Of a stretch of 64,000 nucleotides of DNA, positions 1-11,086 are shown in pieces (positions within the stretch are counted from its first letter, which is position 1; each line of letters opens with the position of its first letter). A program made the translations under genes and the position numbers. The notes under the pieces are model-generated. The model was not told the DNA's origin, searched no databases, and worked only from the letters and a program-made list of their open reading frames with translations. The stretch comes from Combretum micranthum. Its lineage: Eukaryota > Streptophyta > Magnoliopsida > Myrtales > Combretaceae. The DNA lies in the NCBI GenBank assembly GCA_024138025.1, contig JAMXBD010000430.1, forward strand, positions 62,001-126,000, given 5' to 3'.

Positions 1-2650
1 CCGAATGGAAGACATCTTTACCACTGATGTGAAAATCTCATCAAAATCAACAACTTTCTTCTTACCGAACCCCTTCACAACCAATCTTGCCTTGAACCTT
101 GGTTGTGAGCTATTCTTTTCAATCTTCAATATATATACCCATTTATTCTTCAATGGTTTTTTGCCCTTTAGTAGTTCCATCAAATCATATGTCTTGTTTT
201 CATGTAAGGATTTCATTTCTTCTTGCATGGCTTTAACCCATTCCTTTTTCTACTCAAGTAGCATGACCTCTTGATAATATTCCGGCTCTCTCCCATTTCA
301 ACATAACATAATCATCTAGACTATATATAACTGATGGCCTTCGATCTCTTAAAGATCTCCTCACTCAATCTATTGATGAGGCTCTTGGGCTCTTCAACTA
401 ATCTTCCACATCTCCGCCATCATTGTTAGAATCTTCAAGTGAGGGCACTAGATCTACATTTGTAGGGATCTCCCCTGAGGATTTTGACTTCTATGGCTTC
501 TCATATTTTCAATAGTTTGGTCTTTAAGAAGACCAAATCTCTATTCCTGATAATCTTCTTCTCTACTGGATCCTACAATCTGTACCCATACCCATCATGC
601 GCATAACTTAGAAAAATGCATTGCTTTGAATTTGCATCAAATTTTGATCTTTGATCCTTGGGAATATGGACAAATGCCCTACAACCAAACAAACGTAAGT
701 GTTCATAAGGAATATCTTTACCTGTCCAGACTCTCTCTAGGATATCTCTATCCAAACTATAAGAGGGATATAGATTAATCAAGGCGACATCTGTTCTTAT
801 TACTTCACCCTAAAATGATTTTGGTAACTTGGCATGTGATAACATACACTTGACTCACTCTATGATAGTGTGATTCATTCTCTCTGTTATGCCGTTCTAC
901 TGTGGAGTCCTTGGAACAGTCTTCTCCAGTTTAACCTTATATTCTTTGCAATATTCTTCAAAAGGTCCTCTGTATTCACCACCATTATCTACTTGGACAC
1001 ATATCAAATGTCTTCATGTTTCTCTTTCAACTCTAGTATGGAATTACTTAAACACATCCAACACTTGATCCTTGGACTTCAAAGCAAAAATCCACAACTG
1101 CCTAGAGTGATCATTGATAAATGTCACAAAATAAAGAGTACCACCTACAAACTTATCTTTCATATAACACACATCTGTGTGAGCTAAATGCAATATATGA
1201 GATTTCCTAATAGGTGAATTTTTCTAAAATGCAACATTATGTTGTTTAGTGCAAGTTTTCAGAGGAGTACGTTCTACATCAGGCAAAATTTGCTTCTTAA
1301 CAAGCATTTAGAGCCCTTTCTCACTCATGTGACCAAACCGCTTATGCCATAGTTCCATGGAAGTATCATCAATTAGATTCACATCTTATTTACTTAGTTT
1401 AGCTAGCATTAAGTAAAGGGTTTTAGTCTTCTTTCCTTTTGCCACCATGAGAGAACCATTGGCAAGCTTCTATTTACCTTCACTAAAGTGACTATAGATA
1501 GCCTTCATCATCAAGTTTCCCCGCAAATATAAGGTTTAGGTGGATATGTGGAACTTGTCTGACATCTCTGAGAACGAGTCTGCAACCAGTGTTAGTCTTT
1601 AAAACAACATTTGCAATGGCAACAATTTTAGATATCTCATTGTTTCCCATCCTAGCATTGCCATAATCACCGGCTAGTATAGGTTGAGAAAAATTCATCA
1701 TGTGATGTCACATGGAAGGAGGCACTAGAATTAATAACCCAATCATTATCATGACATGAAAGGTTAACACAATCCTCATCCCAAGCAACAAGTATCTCAC
1801 CAGTTGCTACTACAACAGTCATGTCTTCATCTTTACCATCATTTTTACCTTTACCCTGCTCTCTCTTCCACAGTCTACATTCTCTCTTGAAATGTCCTGG
1901 CTTGTCACAATAATAGTATTTAATATTTTTCCTTCTTGATTTATATTTTCTACTAGATTTATCAAACTTATCATATGAGCCTTTCTTTCTACTTCTACCA
2001 CATCTTTCTAGGTTATCAGTAATAAGTGCTCGAGTCTCAAAACTCGTGCCAAGATCTTTTCCTCTGGTTTTTCATTCATCAGGCTATCTTTCACCCTTGC
2101 AATGCTGAGCGTTCCATCTGCAAATTACTAACAAATACCACAAATGTCTCCTAGCTTCAGGCAATGAACTCAACAATAATAATATCTGTATGTCATCATC
2201 AAGCACAAGCTTCATAGCAGATAATTGATTCACCAGACCTTAAAAATTATTCAAATGCTCAATCATATTGGATCCATCCTTATACTTCAGATTCACCACT
2301 TCTTAATCAAGGAGGTTTTATTCAAGACAATCTACCTCATACATGGATTCTAATTTCTTCCATAGAACATCAGCTCTGGTTTCCTCAGCAATATGATGAT
2401 ACACATTGTGATCAACCCATTATTGGATATAACTGATAGTTTTTCTATGCACAATTGCCCAATCTTCATCGGATTTATCTATTGGCTTCGCAACATCACT
2501 ACCCAAAGGCATATACAAATCTTTACAATATAATAGATCCTCCATCATCGAATTCCAGATAGAATTATTTGATGAATTCGACTTTATCATCGTACCTAAT
2601 GATTCCACCATGTTTACAAAACCCTTAAAAAAAAACCTTTTTTTTTTCAA
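1..2650 (-). pseudogene. Degenerate copia Gag-Pol polyprotein
   Basis: Domains are seen on the minus strand in separate frames. Gag N-terminal part lies at 2650-2420. A zinc knuckle lies near 1925-1880 with the pattern CDKPGHFKREC; the first cysteine of the CCHC box is replaced by tyrosine (TAC where TGC is expected), a likely C-to-T decay change. The protease to pre-integrase segment at 1701-1492 contains the typical stretch DVRQVPHIHLNLI followed by GKLDDEGYL. The integrase C-terminal segment at 782-573 contains LRLFGCRAFVHIP and KQCIFLSYAHDGYGYRL. The RT start at about 180-5 reads LKNKWVYILKIEKN and FKARLVVKGFGKKK, ending near FDEIFTSVVKM. A functional copy would make a polyprotein packaged with its RNA in cytoplasmic particles. 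Stops between the fragments show that this one cannot. Confidence 0.88.
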
Positions 2651-2669
2651 CTTGAACTTTGATACCTCT

Positions 2670-3411
2670 TGTTAGGAAAAATCCAATGTGCTGTAATAAC
2701 AAAGTAATTTCCTTCTTGCCAATACGATAATAAAATAATAATTAAAAAAAATAAAACAATCAAAAGGGACACTAGGATCTAACGTAGAAATCCCTAATTG
2801 GGGAAAGACTACAGGATCGCCGTACAAATTCTTCCACTATCAACAATATGGGATTATAATTTTTTTTCTTCACTAGATATACTGGTGGATCACAAATCTT
2901 CACCACAACGGTAGATCTCAAACAATAGGAATAAGCCTGTTTCTCTAGAGCTCTCTCTAGGTTTTTTGTATAGCCAAAGTGATGTTTTAAAAGATAAAAT
3001 AAGGAGTATTTATATGAAAAATAAAAGAAAGACTCGTAGATTACATAGGTAGGCTCTAGCCGGTGGCCTTTTATGGTCGGCGTATGTTGGAGGTCGATTC
3101 AATGCCGGCAGCCTTCATGCTCATTTGGTCGACGTTGAAATATTGCTTCTCTCCACAAAAAATTGAATGTCGCCTCTATGCCGGTGGCATACATCCCAAT
3201 GCTGGAAGCGTACACATGAAGGCTGGCAGCATACAGTGTGTTGTTTCATTAGTTTCACAAATCTCCTTATTTTCCAAGTTTTCTTCTAAATATATACAAT
3301 AATTAGGATTTTCTTTGTTATAAGTTACAGACCCATATGGCTTTTATCCATAATCCAATAGTTTATACCTTGTTATTCTTGATTGTTCGATAGGTTTTAT
3401 AAATGCCAACA
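2670..3411 (-). repeat. Copia 5' LTR (742 bp)
   Basis: On the minus strand it starts TGTTGGCATTTATAAAAC and ends TTTTTCCTAACA, so it has the canonical TG...CA ends, and the primer-binding site follows directly. The segment 3055-3240 inside it is unusually GC-rich, with repeated short motifs such as gccggcagc, gccggtgg and ggctggcagc. Its partner LTR is outside the window, so an age cannot be estimated. Confidence 0.82.
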
Positions 3412-4597
3412 TCAATTAATTGTGTGGATTGGATGTGTTCGGTCCTGGTAAAAAATAAATAAATAAGCAAACATTTTGATACTTTAGGGATTGTCTAATT
3501 TGCATCTGTATCTTATATGATTTTGATATGTATTTGATCCATGTAATTTGTATATGAGTAAAAATACATATTTCTCATATGTATTTATTTCTTGATAAAT
3601 AATCTATTTAAAAACCATAAAAATAAGATGTCAAAAGACCAAAATAAGATGAATTAAATACACGCCTAATTAGCAGGTAGGAAATATCGATGTAGTGTTG
3701 ATACTTTAACTCTCATACGAGCATTGCTATTTTAAAAAGTACCCAAAAGATTTATTGCGAGTAATTCTCTTAACGGTAGGTTAGAGCACATAAAAATTTG
3801 AGGTGTGTACAATCATGTGTATAAAACTACACGGAGGGTTAGAATGTTCGTGTGCGCTCAAAGTATTATTATTTATTAATACTTTCCGATCTCTAGACGA
3901 ATAAATAGTGTTTGGGTACAGATGTAAACCAGGTCAAAAAAGAATTTTATATTGAAAAGATCTTGGTTAAGTGAATGATAAATAAGTTGAGAAAACTTAT
4001 TAATATAATGCATATAAGTTTTCAGCTAGATATAATGCCAAACCCATGAGTACCTAAGTGGTGAAGATCCTTGCCCTAACAACTAATATCAAAGCTGATG
4101 ATAAACTCACGCTACGTGAAAAAGTAGAAATCAAAATAGAGAAAGGAAAAGCAAATAAATGTGATTTCCGCTTTATGCTTGGATATTTACAAAGAAAATG
4201 GAAAAAAAAAAAAAGAGAAATTAGTTTTACCAATAGAAAAATTTGTTCAATTGACAAGATTATCTTTTTTACTATAGTAACTTAGATGTTACAGATATTT
4301 TTGTAACTTTTAATATCTTCCATCAATTTCCACCCTTTCTCTAATTTTGGAGAAAAACATAATGCTATCAAAAGTAGATAACTTTTTCGTCTTTCTCTTG
4401 ATTTTCTTAACTTTCCACTTTCTTCTTTAGTTAGTGGGCACGAGACTTTCACCATTTTCCATCTATTTCCTCTGGTCCCATATTCACCCACCATCCATTT
4501 ATTTTTTTCATCCCATCTTTTCCAACCAAGCACAATAAAGTTTCAAGCTAGGTATAATATCAAAATTCTCCTTAAGAAAGGCCTCCTACCAACAATT
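3412..4597. other. No gene seen; AT-rich flank
   Basis: Between the copia LTR and the next repeat I see no domain-like reading frame. Short frames near 4054-4533 occur on both strands over low-complexity A-rich DNA and look like chance. A poly-A stretch lies at 4202-4214. Confidence 0.5.
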
Positions 4598-5185
4598 AGG
4601 GCTAAAAACAAGTTGAACTGTTGATAAACTACTCAAACTTAACTCGGTTTAGACTCAACTCGACTCAAACTCAATTATTAAATGAGTCAAGCTCGAGTCT
4701 AAGATAAAACTTGTTTATCTAAACGAGCCAGGCTCGAGTTTACTAGTTGGCTAGTGGACAGGATTGCAAGTAAACCAGTTAACAAGCTCATGAACAAGCT
4801 CGTTAACAAATTTATGAGCTCTATATTTATAATATATTAATGTATAATTAAATAATAAAGCAAATTTCTATTGTATATATTTAACGATTTTTATATATTA
4901 TTTTTAGGTTTTTAAAAAAATAGAAACAAGGGTAATATAAATGAGTTGAGCTTGAGCTTTAATTTCAAGCTCAATAAAAGATTGGTAGGCTCAATAAAAA
5001 GCTTGGCCAGACTTGAGCTCAATTTGTAAACGAGCCTAGCTTGAGCTCGATATAAAATCCGATTAGCTATACAAGCCAAGCTTGAACTTGGACTTTATAC
5101 TTGATAAAAACTTAATTCAAGTTTGAATTTTTGAATTAGCTTAGCCCAAGTCTTCAAAAGTTCGGCTTAGCTCATTTGCAGCCCT
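4598..5185. mobile_element. Non-autonomous DNA transposon (MITE-like) with GGGCT ends
   Basis: The left end reads AGGGCTAAAAACAAG and the right end, reverse complemented, reads AGGGCTGCAAATGAGC. Subterminal DNA on both sides is full of actcaactcgac/gagctcgag-type words in opposite orientation, as in common plant hAT-like MITEs. No convincing target duplication was found (left flank caacaatt, right flank attaatgt). The middle is plain AT-rich DNA. A related left end occurs at 6888. Confidence 0.55.
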
Positions 5186-5440
5186 ATTAATGTTTAGTGC
5201 CAATGAAATTTACCATCCTTAGTATTCTCAACACCACTAGCTTAAGTAAAGAGTAGGTATATTCTTAACCCTATCTATCAAGTGCTTAGCTCCCTGTCTT
5301 TTTCCCATGTAACTGGAGCGGAGCTCGCATGCATGCTACTATGCAAGCTCACATATCTATCGATGTTAAGGGTAGTAGGTGTTTTCTTGTAGCACATAGC
5401 AAGTTCACATGGCAGGTAACCTGTAAGGATCACCCTTCTC

Positions 5441-5765
5441 TAGGAGTGAGCAAAAAAACCAATTGAACCAAACAAAACCAAACCGAAGATGTGGTTTTTT
5501 AATAATTTGGTTTAAAAATTTTCTAATCCAAATCAATCCATAAATTTATGGTTTGGTTTAGAAGAAAAACCAAACTAATCCGTAAAACCGAACCAAATCG
5601 TTTTAGAAAATATAATAATATTTTACTTGTAAGTTATAACAATAGATTTTTAATTATGATTGCTTAAAGGTCATATATGTTCATATAATTTCATTTGATA
5701 TTTATTATTTGGTGAATGTTGATTAAAATCAACTTGTTCATTTTAAATTTGTTTTTTTTCTCATG

Positions 5766-5797
<32 letters not shown>

Positions 5798-6386
5798 TTG
5801 ATATTGAACTATTGCTTTTTTCAATAATTTTTAACTTTATAAATTATGAAATTTATTTATTTAGTTATAAAATCTTCTTATGTATTAATTATTTAATGTA
5901 TTTTGTCAGCAGATCATTTTATTCATTAATGAATTTTGTTGATAGATGATTTTTTATTTTGCTAAATTATTGGTAGATGATCAACTTGATAGTTCTATTA
6001 AAAATTATAAATTATGATTTACTATATATTAGTTAGTGAATGTATTTTATTGGTGGATAACAAATTTTATAGAGAACTATATATTAAAAGTATGATGATT
6101 CATAAAGCATTTTGTCGTCGTTTATAATATAAACTTTGTAAAGTGATATAAATTTAGGTATCTATACAAATATAAAAAAAACTAAAAAAAAAAAATTATT
6201 TAGAATTTTGATTAATCCGTAATCCAAACCAAACTAAACCGTTATTTAATGGTTTAGAAAAAATATAATTCAAACTAAACCATTACTTAAAGGTGTAGTT
6301 TGAGATGGGAAAAAAAAAATCAATCATAATTATGGTTTGGTTTGGGTTTAGGAAAAACCTATCTAAATCAATCCATGACCATCCTA
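5441..6386. mobile_element. hAT-like non-autonomous element with 8-bp target duplication
   Basis: The left terminus is TAGGAGTGAGCAAAA and the right terminus, reverse complemented, is TAGGATGGTCATGG. Both run into tracts of aaaccaaac/ggtttggttt that pair as long subterminal inverted repeats. The flanks are cccttctc (5433-5440) and tctttctc (6387-6394), eight bases differing by two C/T changes, which fits an aged hAT target duplication. There is no transposase coding. A TA microsatellite sits inside. Confidence 0.75.
5765..5794. repeat. (TA)n microsatellite
   Basis: About 14 perfect TA units inside the hAT-like element. Confidence 0.95.
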
Positions 6387-6532
6387 TCTTTCTCAAAGGC
6401 CTGCCAGCCGACTTTTTAAAAGATTTTCTCCACTGATCCCCCAAGGGGTTTGTGTCCTGACCAAGTTTTCCTAGCCTTTGATAGACCTCTTGAGGTCTTA
6501 GGAGCCCAGTTCGAACTTCTTCCTAGCAATTC

Positions 6533-6886
6533 TATGTTGTAGTAAAATTTATGTATATTTACTTTGCAGGCTGCAATTTGTATGTGTGATCTTATTTGTG
6601 TAGTATTGTATTTGTTGTCATCAATGTGTAATTGCTTTTCTGAGTGCCACCACATTACAAAAGTATGCATCCATGTCTAAAATATGCACGCATTACCATT
6701 TTACATTTCGAATATTAAAATCAATATCACATAGCATTATAATTATATTGGGGTATATCTATAGTTACCATAGATAAATTTTCAATGGTTGAGATTCTCT
6801 TTTATAAAATATCTTATAACATCATCATAAGCTTTATCTTTTTTTTTTTTTGTAATTTTAATAATTGATTATACGAAATTGCATAT
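6533..6886. repeat. Dispersed repeat, copy 1 (uninterrupted)
   Basis: It starts tatgttgtagtaaaattt and contains gtattgtatttgttgtcat, then atgcacgcattaccatt, and ends near ttgattatacgaaattgca. It aligns colinearly with 10934-11077 joined to 12533-12706. The second copy is interrupted at the point corresponding to about 6674-6682 by the 1.4-kb element at 11087-12523. This copy therefore shows the empty site. Its origin is not recognised. In copy 2 it begins about 160 bp after the movement-protein-like stop codon. Confidence 0.8.
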
Positions 6887-6887
6887 G

Positions 6888-7050
6888 GGCCTGCAAACGA
6901 GTTAAACTGCTCACAAACTGATCGAGTTCAACTCATTTTAGACTCGTCTCAGTTCAAGCTCGATAAGAGAAACAAGCCAAACTCGAGTTCGAACTTCAGG
7001 CTAGTTTAAGTTGCTAAACCTATTCTCAAGCTTTAAATAAAACATTATTA
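6888..7050. mobile_element. Fragment related to the 4598-5185 element
   Basis: It begins GGGCCTGCAAACGAGTTAAAC and continues with gactcgtctcagttcaagctcg, the same kind of terminal and subterminal words as the element at 4598-5185. The far end is not identifiable in the AT-rich DNA up to 7240. Confidence 0.45.
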
Positions 7051-7330
7051 TATAGTATAATATATTATTTAATATTTATTATATATTTAATGTATAATAT
7101 TTTTATTTTTATTATATATATTTTTAGCTTTTATTATATATATTTCAAAATTACTACACGTCATTTATTAATTTATTTTTTTCCACACATAATTTATTAA
7201 ATAAATATAATATAAATATAATTTTATATGGTTTTCAAAAGATAATTATTTGTGCATGTTCTTTGTCAGCTCTTTCATAAGGAGAAAGAGAGGAATCTGT
7301 GGAATTTTTGCATGTGGGACACATCATACT

Positions 7331-8480
7331 TGTCACGACCCTAAATGGGTCCTAGTAGCAGTAATCAACCTGTATTCATCATACCACGTGCGCAGCCGTA
7401 ATATGAGAACCATTTTACAAGTTAGAGATTGTTAAACTCTACTTAATATTTTCTACAAGTTTCAATTATACAAAAATAATTTGATAACTATGGAAATATG
7501 GATTTCCATAGTCCACCAGAACCGCAGAATCGGTATCCCCCCACCAAATAGTAAAATATGATAGATAAACTACATATTACAACCTCAATCATATACAACT
7601 AATCCAATTCTAAGCTTATCTTATACATTAAAAATCTCTAATTTAAATACAAAACACATAGATTTACATTCTAAGTCTATCTTCTTATCTTCCAGGACTA
7701 CAATGATTAACAACTCTCTTCATACAATTCTAGCCCAGTCCTGACTTGAGCTATTCTTGCATAAGAACTATAGAGGTGTGAGCTAAACCATAGCTTAGTG
7801 AATACCAAGACCAAACCATACATCAAATAAATGTTAAACAAGTGTTATTATCAACATATGCAATACATGCAACATTAACCCTATTAACATGCATAATTTA
7901 GATGACCGGAATCCAAATTTGTGGAGATTTACGCCTTTCTTGGGTTAAAGGACTAACTCAAGTCATTCACGCTCAGGAGAAACTGAGAACTGGAAGGAGG
8001 GATTTTCTTAAGTCATTGTTATTTACATATATATTATTAAGATAACTTCAGTTTTTTTTAGAAAGAACTAATGAATAAGATTTTTTTGAAACTCATTTGT
8101 TATTTACACACACACATATTATTCACATAATATTCACTTCACCTTTGAACCTCAATAACTCTAAGTATTAATCCCTAAAACCAACTCCAACTCAAGCGAC
8201 GTTTCGCCTGCTTAGTTCCCGTGGGGTCGATAACTCTATGATAATCTTAATCAGATTCACTGGACTCATCAAGCATTATCACATAATCAAAATATTAATA
8301 CGACGTGAATACCATGCTAATGCAAGTTATGCTTTAATGCAATGCATATCCAATTCACTTAAGGGCTAAATAAGACTTATATATTGTTTAATGACCATAC
8401 CAATTTCAAACAATTAACAATTCATATTTCACAATCAACACCTAACAAATGTTATCACTTATCACTTTTATTTTAGTGGG
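7331..8480. repeat. Partial copy of the TGT...ACA repeat family (copy 1)
   Basis: It opens with TGTCACGACCCTAAATGGG. It aligns over about 1.1 kb with 35328-36530: shared landmarks are the gtgagctaaaccatagctt-like stretch, the tggagatttacgcc segment, and gaataccatgctaatgcaag. No end matching ...TTACA was found, so it seems truncated. TGT...ACA termini in the longest copy suggest an LTR, possibly of a Ty3/gypsy lineage with long LTRs. Confidence 0.65.
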
Positions 8481-8489
8481 TTATCAACT

Positions 8490-9960
8490 ATTTAATCGCC
8501 AAATAGCAAACGAATCTTAGGTAGCGATTGAGCTAAAAATCAATCGACAGCAGTAGCAGCTGCAATAAATAAAGCTCCAGGTTCACTAGGATTAAAAATT
8601 GATCTAAAGTAGCCATGACTATGAGATCGAAAGCTCAAAATTTAAGTGTTCATGCACAAGAATTCCGTCCTGGATCATCACCATCCGGTCCAAAAGAAAA
8701 CCATTTAAAGAAATTACGGCAGAAATTGGCTCAGTTACTAATGATTATATTCTCCTAAAAATAATGAGAAACTTATTTTGCTGAGAGACTGGAACTGTAT
8801 CAAATCCGAAATGGTTTACGATATGTTCATTATTGGAGCCATAAGCCTATATTTAAGCAATTCGCTTAAGATTTGTCTGTTGTGAATACCTTGGAGAGAG
8901 AGAGAGGAAAAGAAGGAAAAAAAGGTCGAATCACGACAGATCATGGATACGTGTTGCAGAAAACAGCATAATGTGTAGAGCCCCAGTACGAAAAAGTTCC
9001 TCTCCACTAGAGAAAGAAACATGAAAATGATAATGCATGTTGGCTCTGGAGAGAAAAAAAAAAAGGATCGAATCCTGCAATAGTGAGTCAATTTTTGTCG
9101 TATAACCTGTATGATTACCCATTATGCAAATAATAATTAGACAATTATAAATTATATAAAAACAATTCTCAAACTATCATTACTAAATCCCGTCTACTAA
9201 TATTACATATAGACTTTCTTGCTCATGCTGTTAAAGAGCTCTTTTGGACAAGTAAAAGGTGATTTATGGGGTTCTATGTTGGAACTATTTCGTTAGGTTG
9301 GCTTGGTTTATTGTGCTTTCTTGAGACTGGCCAGTTTTCTAAATAAAGAGACAAAAGCCGAAATCGACACGAGTAGGCCTAAAACTCAGTCGTTGGGGTG
9401 GGGTTTAAGGATCTTTTTATCTTATAGGGCCTCAAAAAGCAAAAACCTTTACATCGGATCCTATGTAAAGAAACCATAATGAGATGCATTTATCTATGCA
9501 ATTCATTTTACTTAGAAGTGAATCACTCTTTGGAAATGTAATTTAGAAATATATGACTTTAACTCATTATATTTTTTAATTGGATTAATATTGCTTTTTT
9601 AGTAATTAAAATTATTTAATTTGTATTTCGGTGGTTTTTTTTTTTTTTTTTGGAAAGTTTGTAGACAAGAAGCGGGGAAAAGAGGCAAAATGATAAGGAT
9701 CGCTTTTGAAAAAGCGGAATCCAAGGAAGAAGATAATAGAGGAGTGATGGAACGCAATGACGTAACAAGCCAATAACCAATAGGATCTCGGCTACAAAAA
9801 AGCCAGCAGAAAGCAAATAGGAAAAAAGACCATTGAAATATACTGTAAATTAGATCTTGGGATCAAGAGAAAAATCCATTTGGAGAAAAAGAAAACGAGA
9901 TAAAGAATACTTAATCGTTTTGCACAAGTTCACTCCAAAAGCAGCTGAAGATAGATATTT
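8490..9960. other. No gene recognised; region upstream of the 30K reading frame
   Basis: Only short overlapping frames occur here (for example 8816-9122), over GA-rich or A-rich DNA. A poly-T run lies at 9633-9650. From about 9655 the composition changes to a mixed, purine-rich leader-like sequence running up to the movement-protein-like frame. This could be viral leader or host promoter. No TATA box can be assigned with confidence. Confidence 0.4.
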
Positions 9961-9998
9961 TCTTTTTCAGCATTTTCCAAGAAGAAGTTGAAGCAAAG

Positions 9999-10082
9999 GT
10001 ACATCCCAGGTTTGGCCATCTTTAAATAAACATTGAAGTTTATCATCATCATCATTTATTATTGGAAAATTAGATTTTTCAG
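9999..10082 (+). other. Putative small intron in the leader of the 30K gene
   Basis: A donor-like AAAG|GTACAT at 9998/9999 and an acceptor TAGATTTTTCAG ending at 10082 bound 84 bases that are AT-rich, as plant introns are. Another acceptor-like tract, ATTTTCTTTTTCAG, ends at 9970 and would define a 28-base exon at 9971-9998. The start codon of the long frame lies two bases after the second acceptor. No transcript evidence is available, so this is only compatible with splicing. Confidence 0.3.
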
Positions 10083-10084
10083 GT

Positions 10085-10774
10085 ATGAATTCCGAGAATT
10101 TAGAATCGGCGGAACATGATGACAGTCTCTTTGAGGAAGAAGGTCCTCCAAAAATAAGTATAGATAGTAAAACATATAATCTCACAAGCAAGAGAAAACT
10201 AGATCTTGATGTTAAAAAAGCATTTAGAACATCAAACAACCCATTTTCAAAAATAGCTAGTCTATTTTCAAAAAGACGTGTTTTTCTCTATTGCTCTCGA
10301 AGAGGATCATTAACTTTTTCAGCTACCGGAAAAGTGGTTAATACCCCCTTGGTGCTCAAAACGGATATATTTACCAACTTATCCAAAATAACCTCTGTAG
10401 AGAGATCCAAAGTAAATGTCCATGTTGGAGGAGTTCAAATTATGATTACCGATCCCTTGGGATTGGGAAGTATTTCGATCAAAATGGCCTTAATAGATAA
10501 TAAAGAAAACGATGGGAAAGGTACAACGTTAGGAATAGTCCGAGGTGATCTCAACCGTGGTAGGTTAGCATTTTACTTCTATCCAAAACTTGTAGCTTCC
10601 CTAAAAGATTGGCATTTTAATGGAACACTGAGTTTAGCTCATGAGGCTGTTGCTAAGCCAAGTGTTATAATGGGATCTGCACTACAGTATACTGTGGAGT
10701 ATAAGGCGGTTTATGCACTTACTAATTCTGATCAACGTGATCGCTTTAGAGATAATGAGTTATTTGAAGTATAA
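10085..10774 (+). CDS. Endogenous 30K-superfamily plant-virus movement protein, intact ORF
   Basis: This is the only long uninterrupted frame in the window with a family signature: 229 residues, ATG to TAA. Residues about 55-190 have the all-beta layout of 30K movement proteins, which bind RNA and open plasmodesmata for cell-to-cell spread of plant viruses. Seen directly: a basic stretch KRKLDLDVKKAF (36-47); a hydrophobic strand leading to SISIKMALIDNKEND (129-143), whose Leu-x-Asp is the family hallmark; then TLGIVRGDLNRGRLAFYF (147-164) with the expected TLG turn and a second strand pair. The last 30 residues are charged. The N-terminal 25 residues are acidic. No coat-protein or polymerase sequence adjoins it, so this is a single-gene insertion or a host-kept gene, not a whole virus. 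The virus family of origin cannot be told by eye. Every other coding remnant in the window is broken, so the clean frame implies recent insertion or selection. Confidence 0.8.
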   Translation: MNSENLESAEHDDSLFEEEGPPKISIDSKTYNLTSKRKLDLDVKKAFRTSNNPFSKIASLFSKRRVFLYCSRRGSLTFSATGKVVNTPLVLKTDIFTNLSKITSVERSKVNVHVGGVQIMITDPLGLGSISIKMALIDNKENDGKGTTLGIVRGDLNRGRLAFYFYPKLVASLKDWHFNGTLSLAHEAVAKPSVIMGSALQYTVEYKAVYALTNSDQRDRFRDNELFEV

Positions 10775-10933
10775 GAAGTTGAATAATGGTTGGTAGATCG
10801 GATGGCGGATCAAGAACCTCTATGAGCTTTCTCGGGAGTTTGAAGCTTATTCAGGAAAAAGGTGAGGTGTAACAGAGGAATGGAAGACCTTGGAGGAGTA
10901 ACATGGAAGAAATATATTGTACCAAATATGTTG
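10775..10933 (+). other. 3' flank of the 30K gene
   Basis: About 160 bases of mixed composition between the stop codon and repeat copy 2. It resembles transcribed sequence more than AT-rich repeat. No poly-A tract or clear viral terminus is visible, so the downstream junction of the insertion is not defined. Confidence 0.35.
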
Positions 10934-11077
10934 TATGTTGTAGTAAAATTTATGTATATTTAATTTGTGGGTTGCGGTTTGTGTATGTCATTTTATTTGT
11001 ATAGTATTGTATTTGTTGTCATCAATGTGAAATTGCTTTTCAGGAGTCACCACATTGCTAAAGTATATATGCATCCA
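10934..11077. repeat. Dispersed repeat, copy 2, left half
   Basis: Matches 6533-6674 with roughly one difference per ten bases (tatgttgtagtaaaattt, gtattgtatttgttgtcat, cattgctaaagta). It continues after the inserted element at 12533-12706. Confidence 0.8.
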
Positions 11078-11086
11078 TTTTATGAA

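Larger units (their letters stand above)
1..3411 (-). mobile_element. Ty1/copia LTR retrotransposon, partial (cut by window edge)
   Basis: Reading the minus strand from 3411 downward one meets an LTR, a primer-binding site, then gag, protease, integrase and the start of reverse transcriptase in the Ty1/copia order (integrase before RT). The element leaves the window at position 1, so the rest of RT, RNase H and the second LTR are not visible. The primer-binding site at about 2655-2668 reads GGTATCAAAG on the minus strand, a variant of the initiator tRNA-Met complement used by most plant copia elements. The five bases outside the LTR (tcaat, 3412-3416) are the expected target duplication, but the partner is outside the window. 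The coding part is broken by many stops and shifts, so the copy is dead. Confidence 0.9.

Noticed and set aside
5..274. Plus-strand 89-residue frame
   Set aside because: Antisense shadow of the copia RT start, which is readable on the minus strand.
870..1187. Plus-strand 105-residue frame
   Set aside because: Antisense to copia integrase. Composition is Phe/Leu/Ile-rich, as is usual for such shadows.
9616..9816. 66-residue minus frame upstream of the 30K gene as a second viral gene
   Set aside because: Hydrophobic chance frame ending in a lysine run from the poly-T tract, with no family signature.
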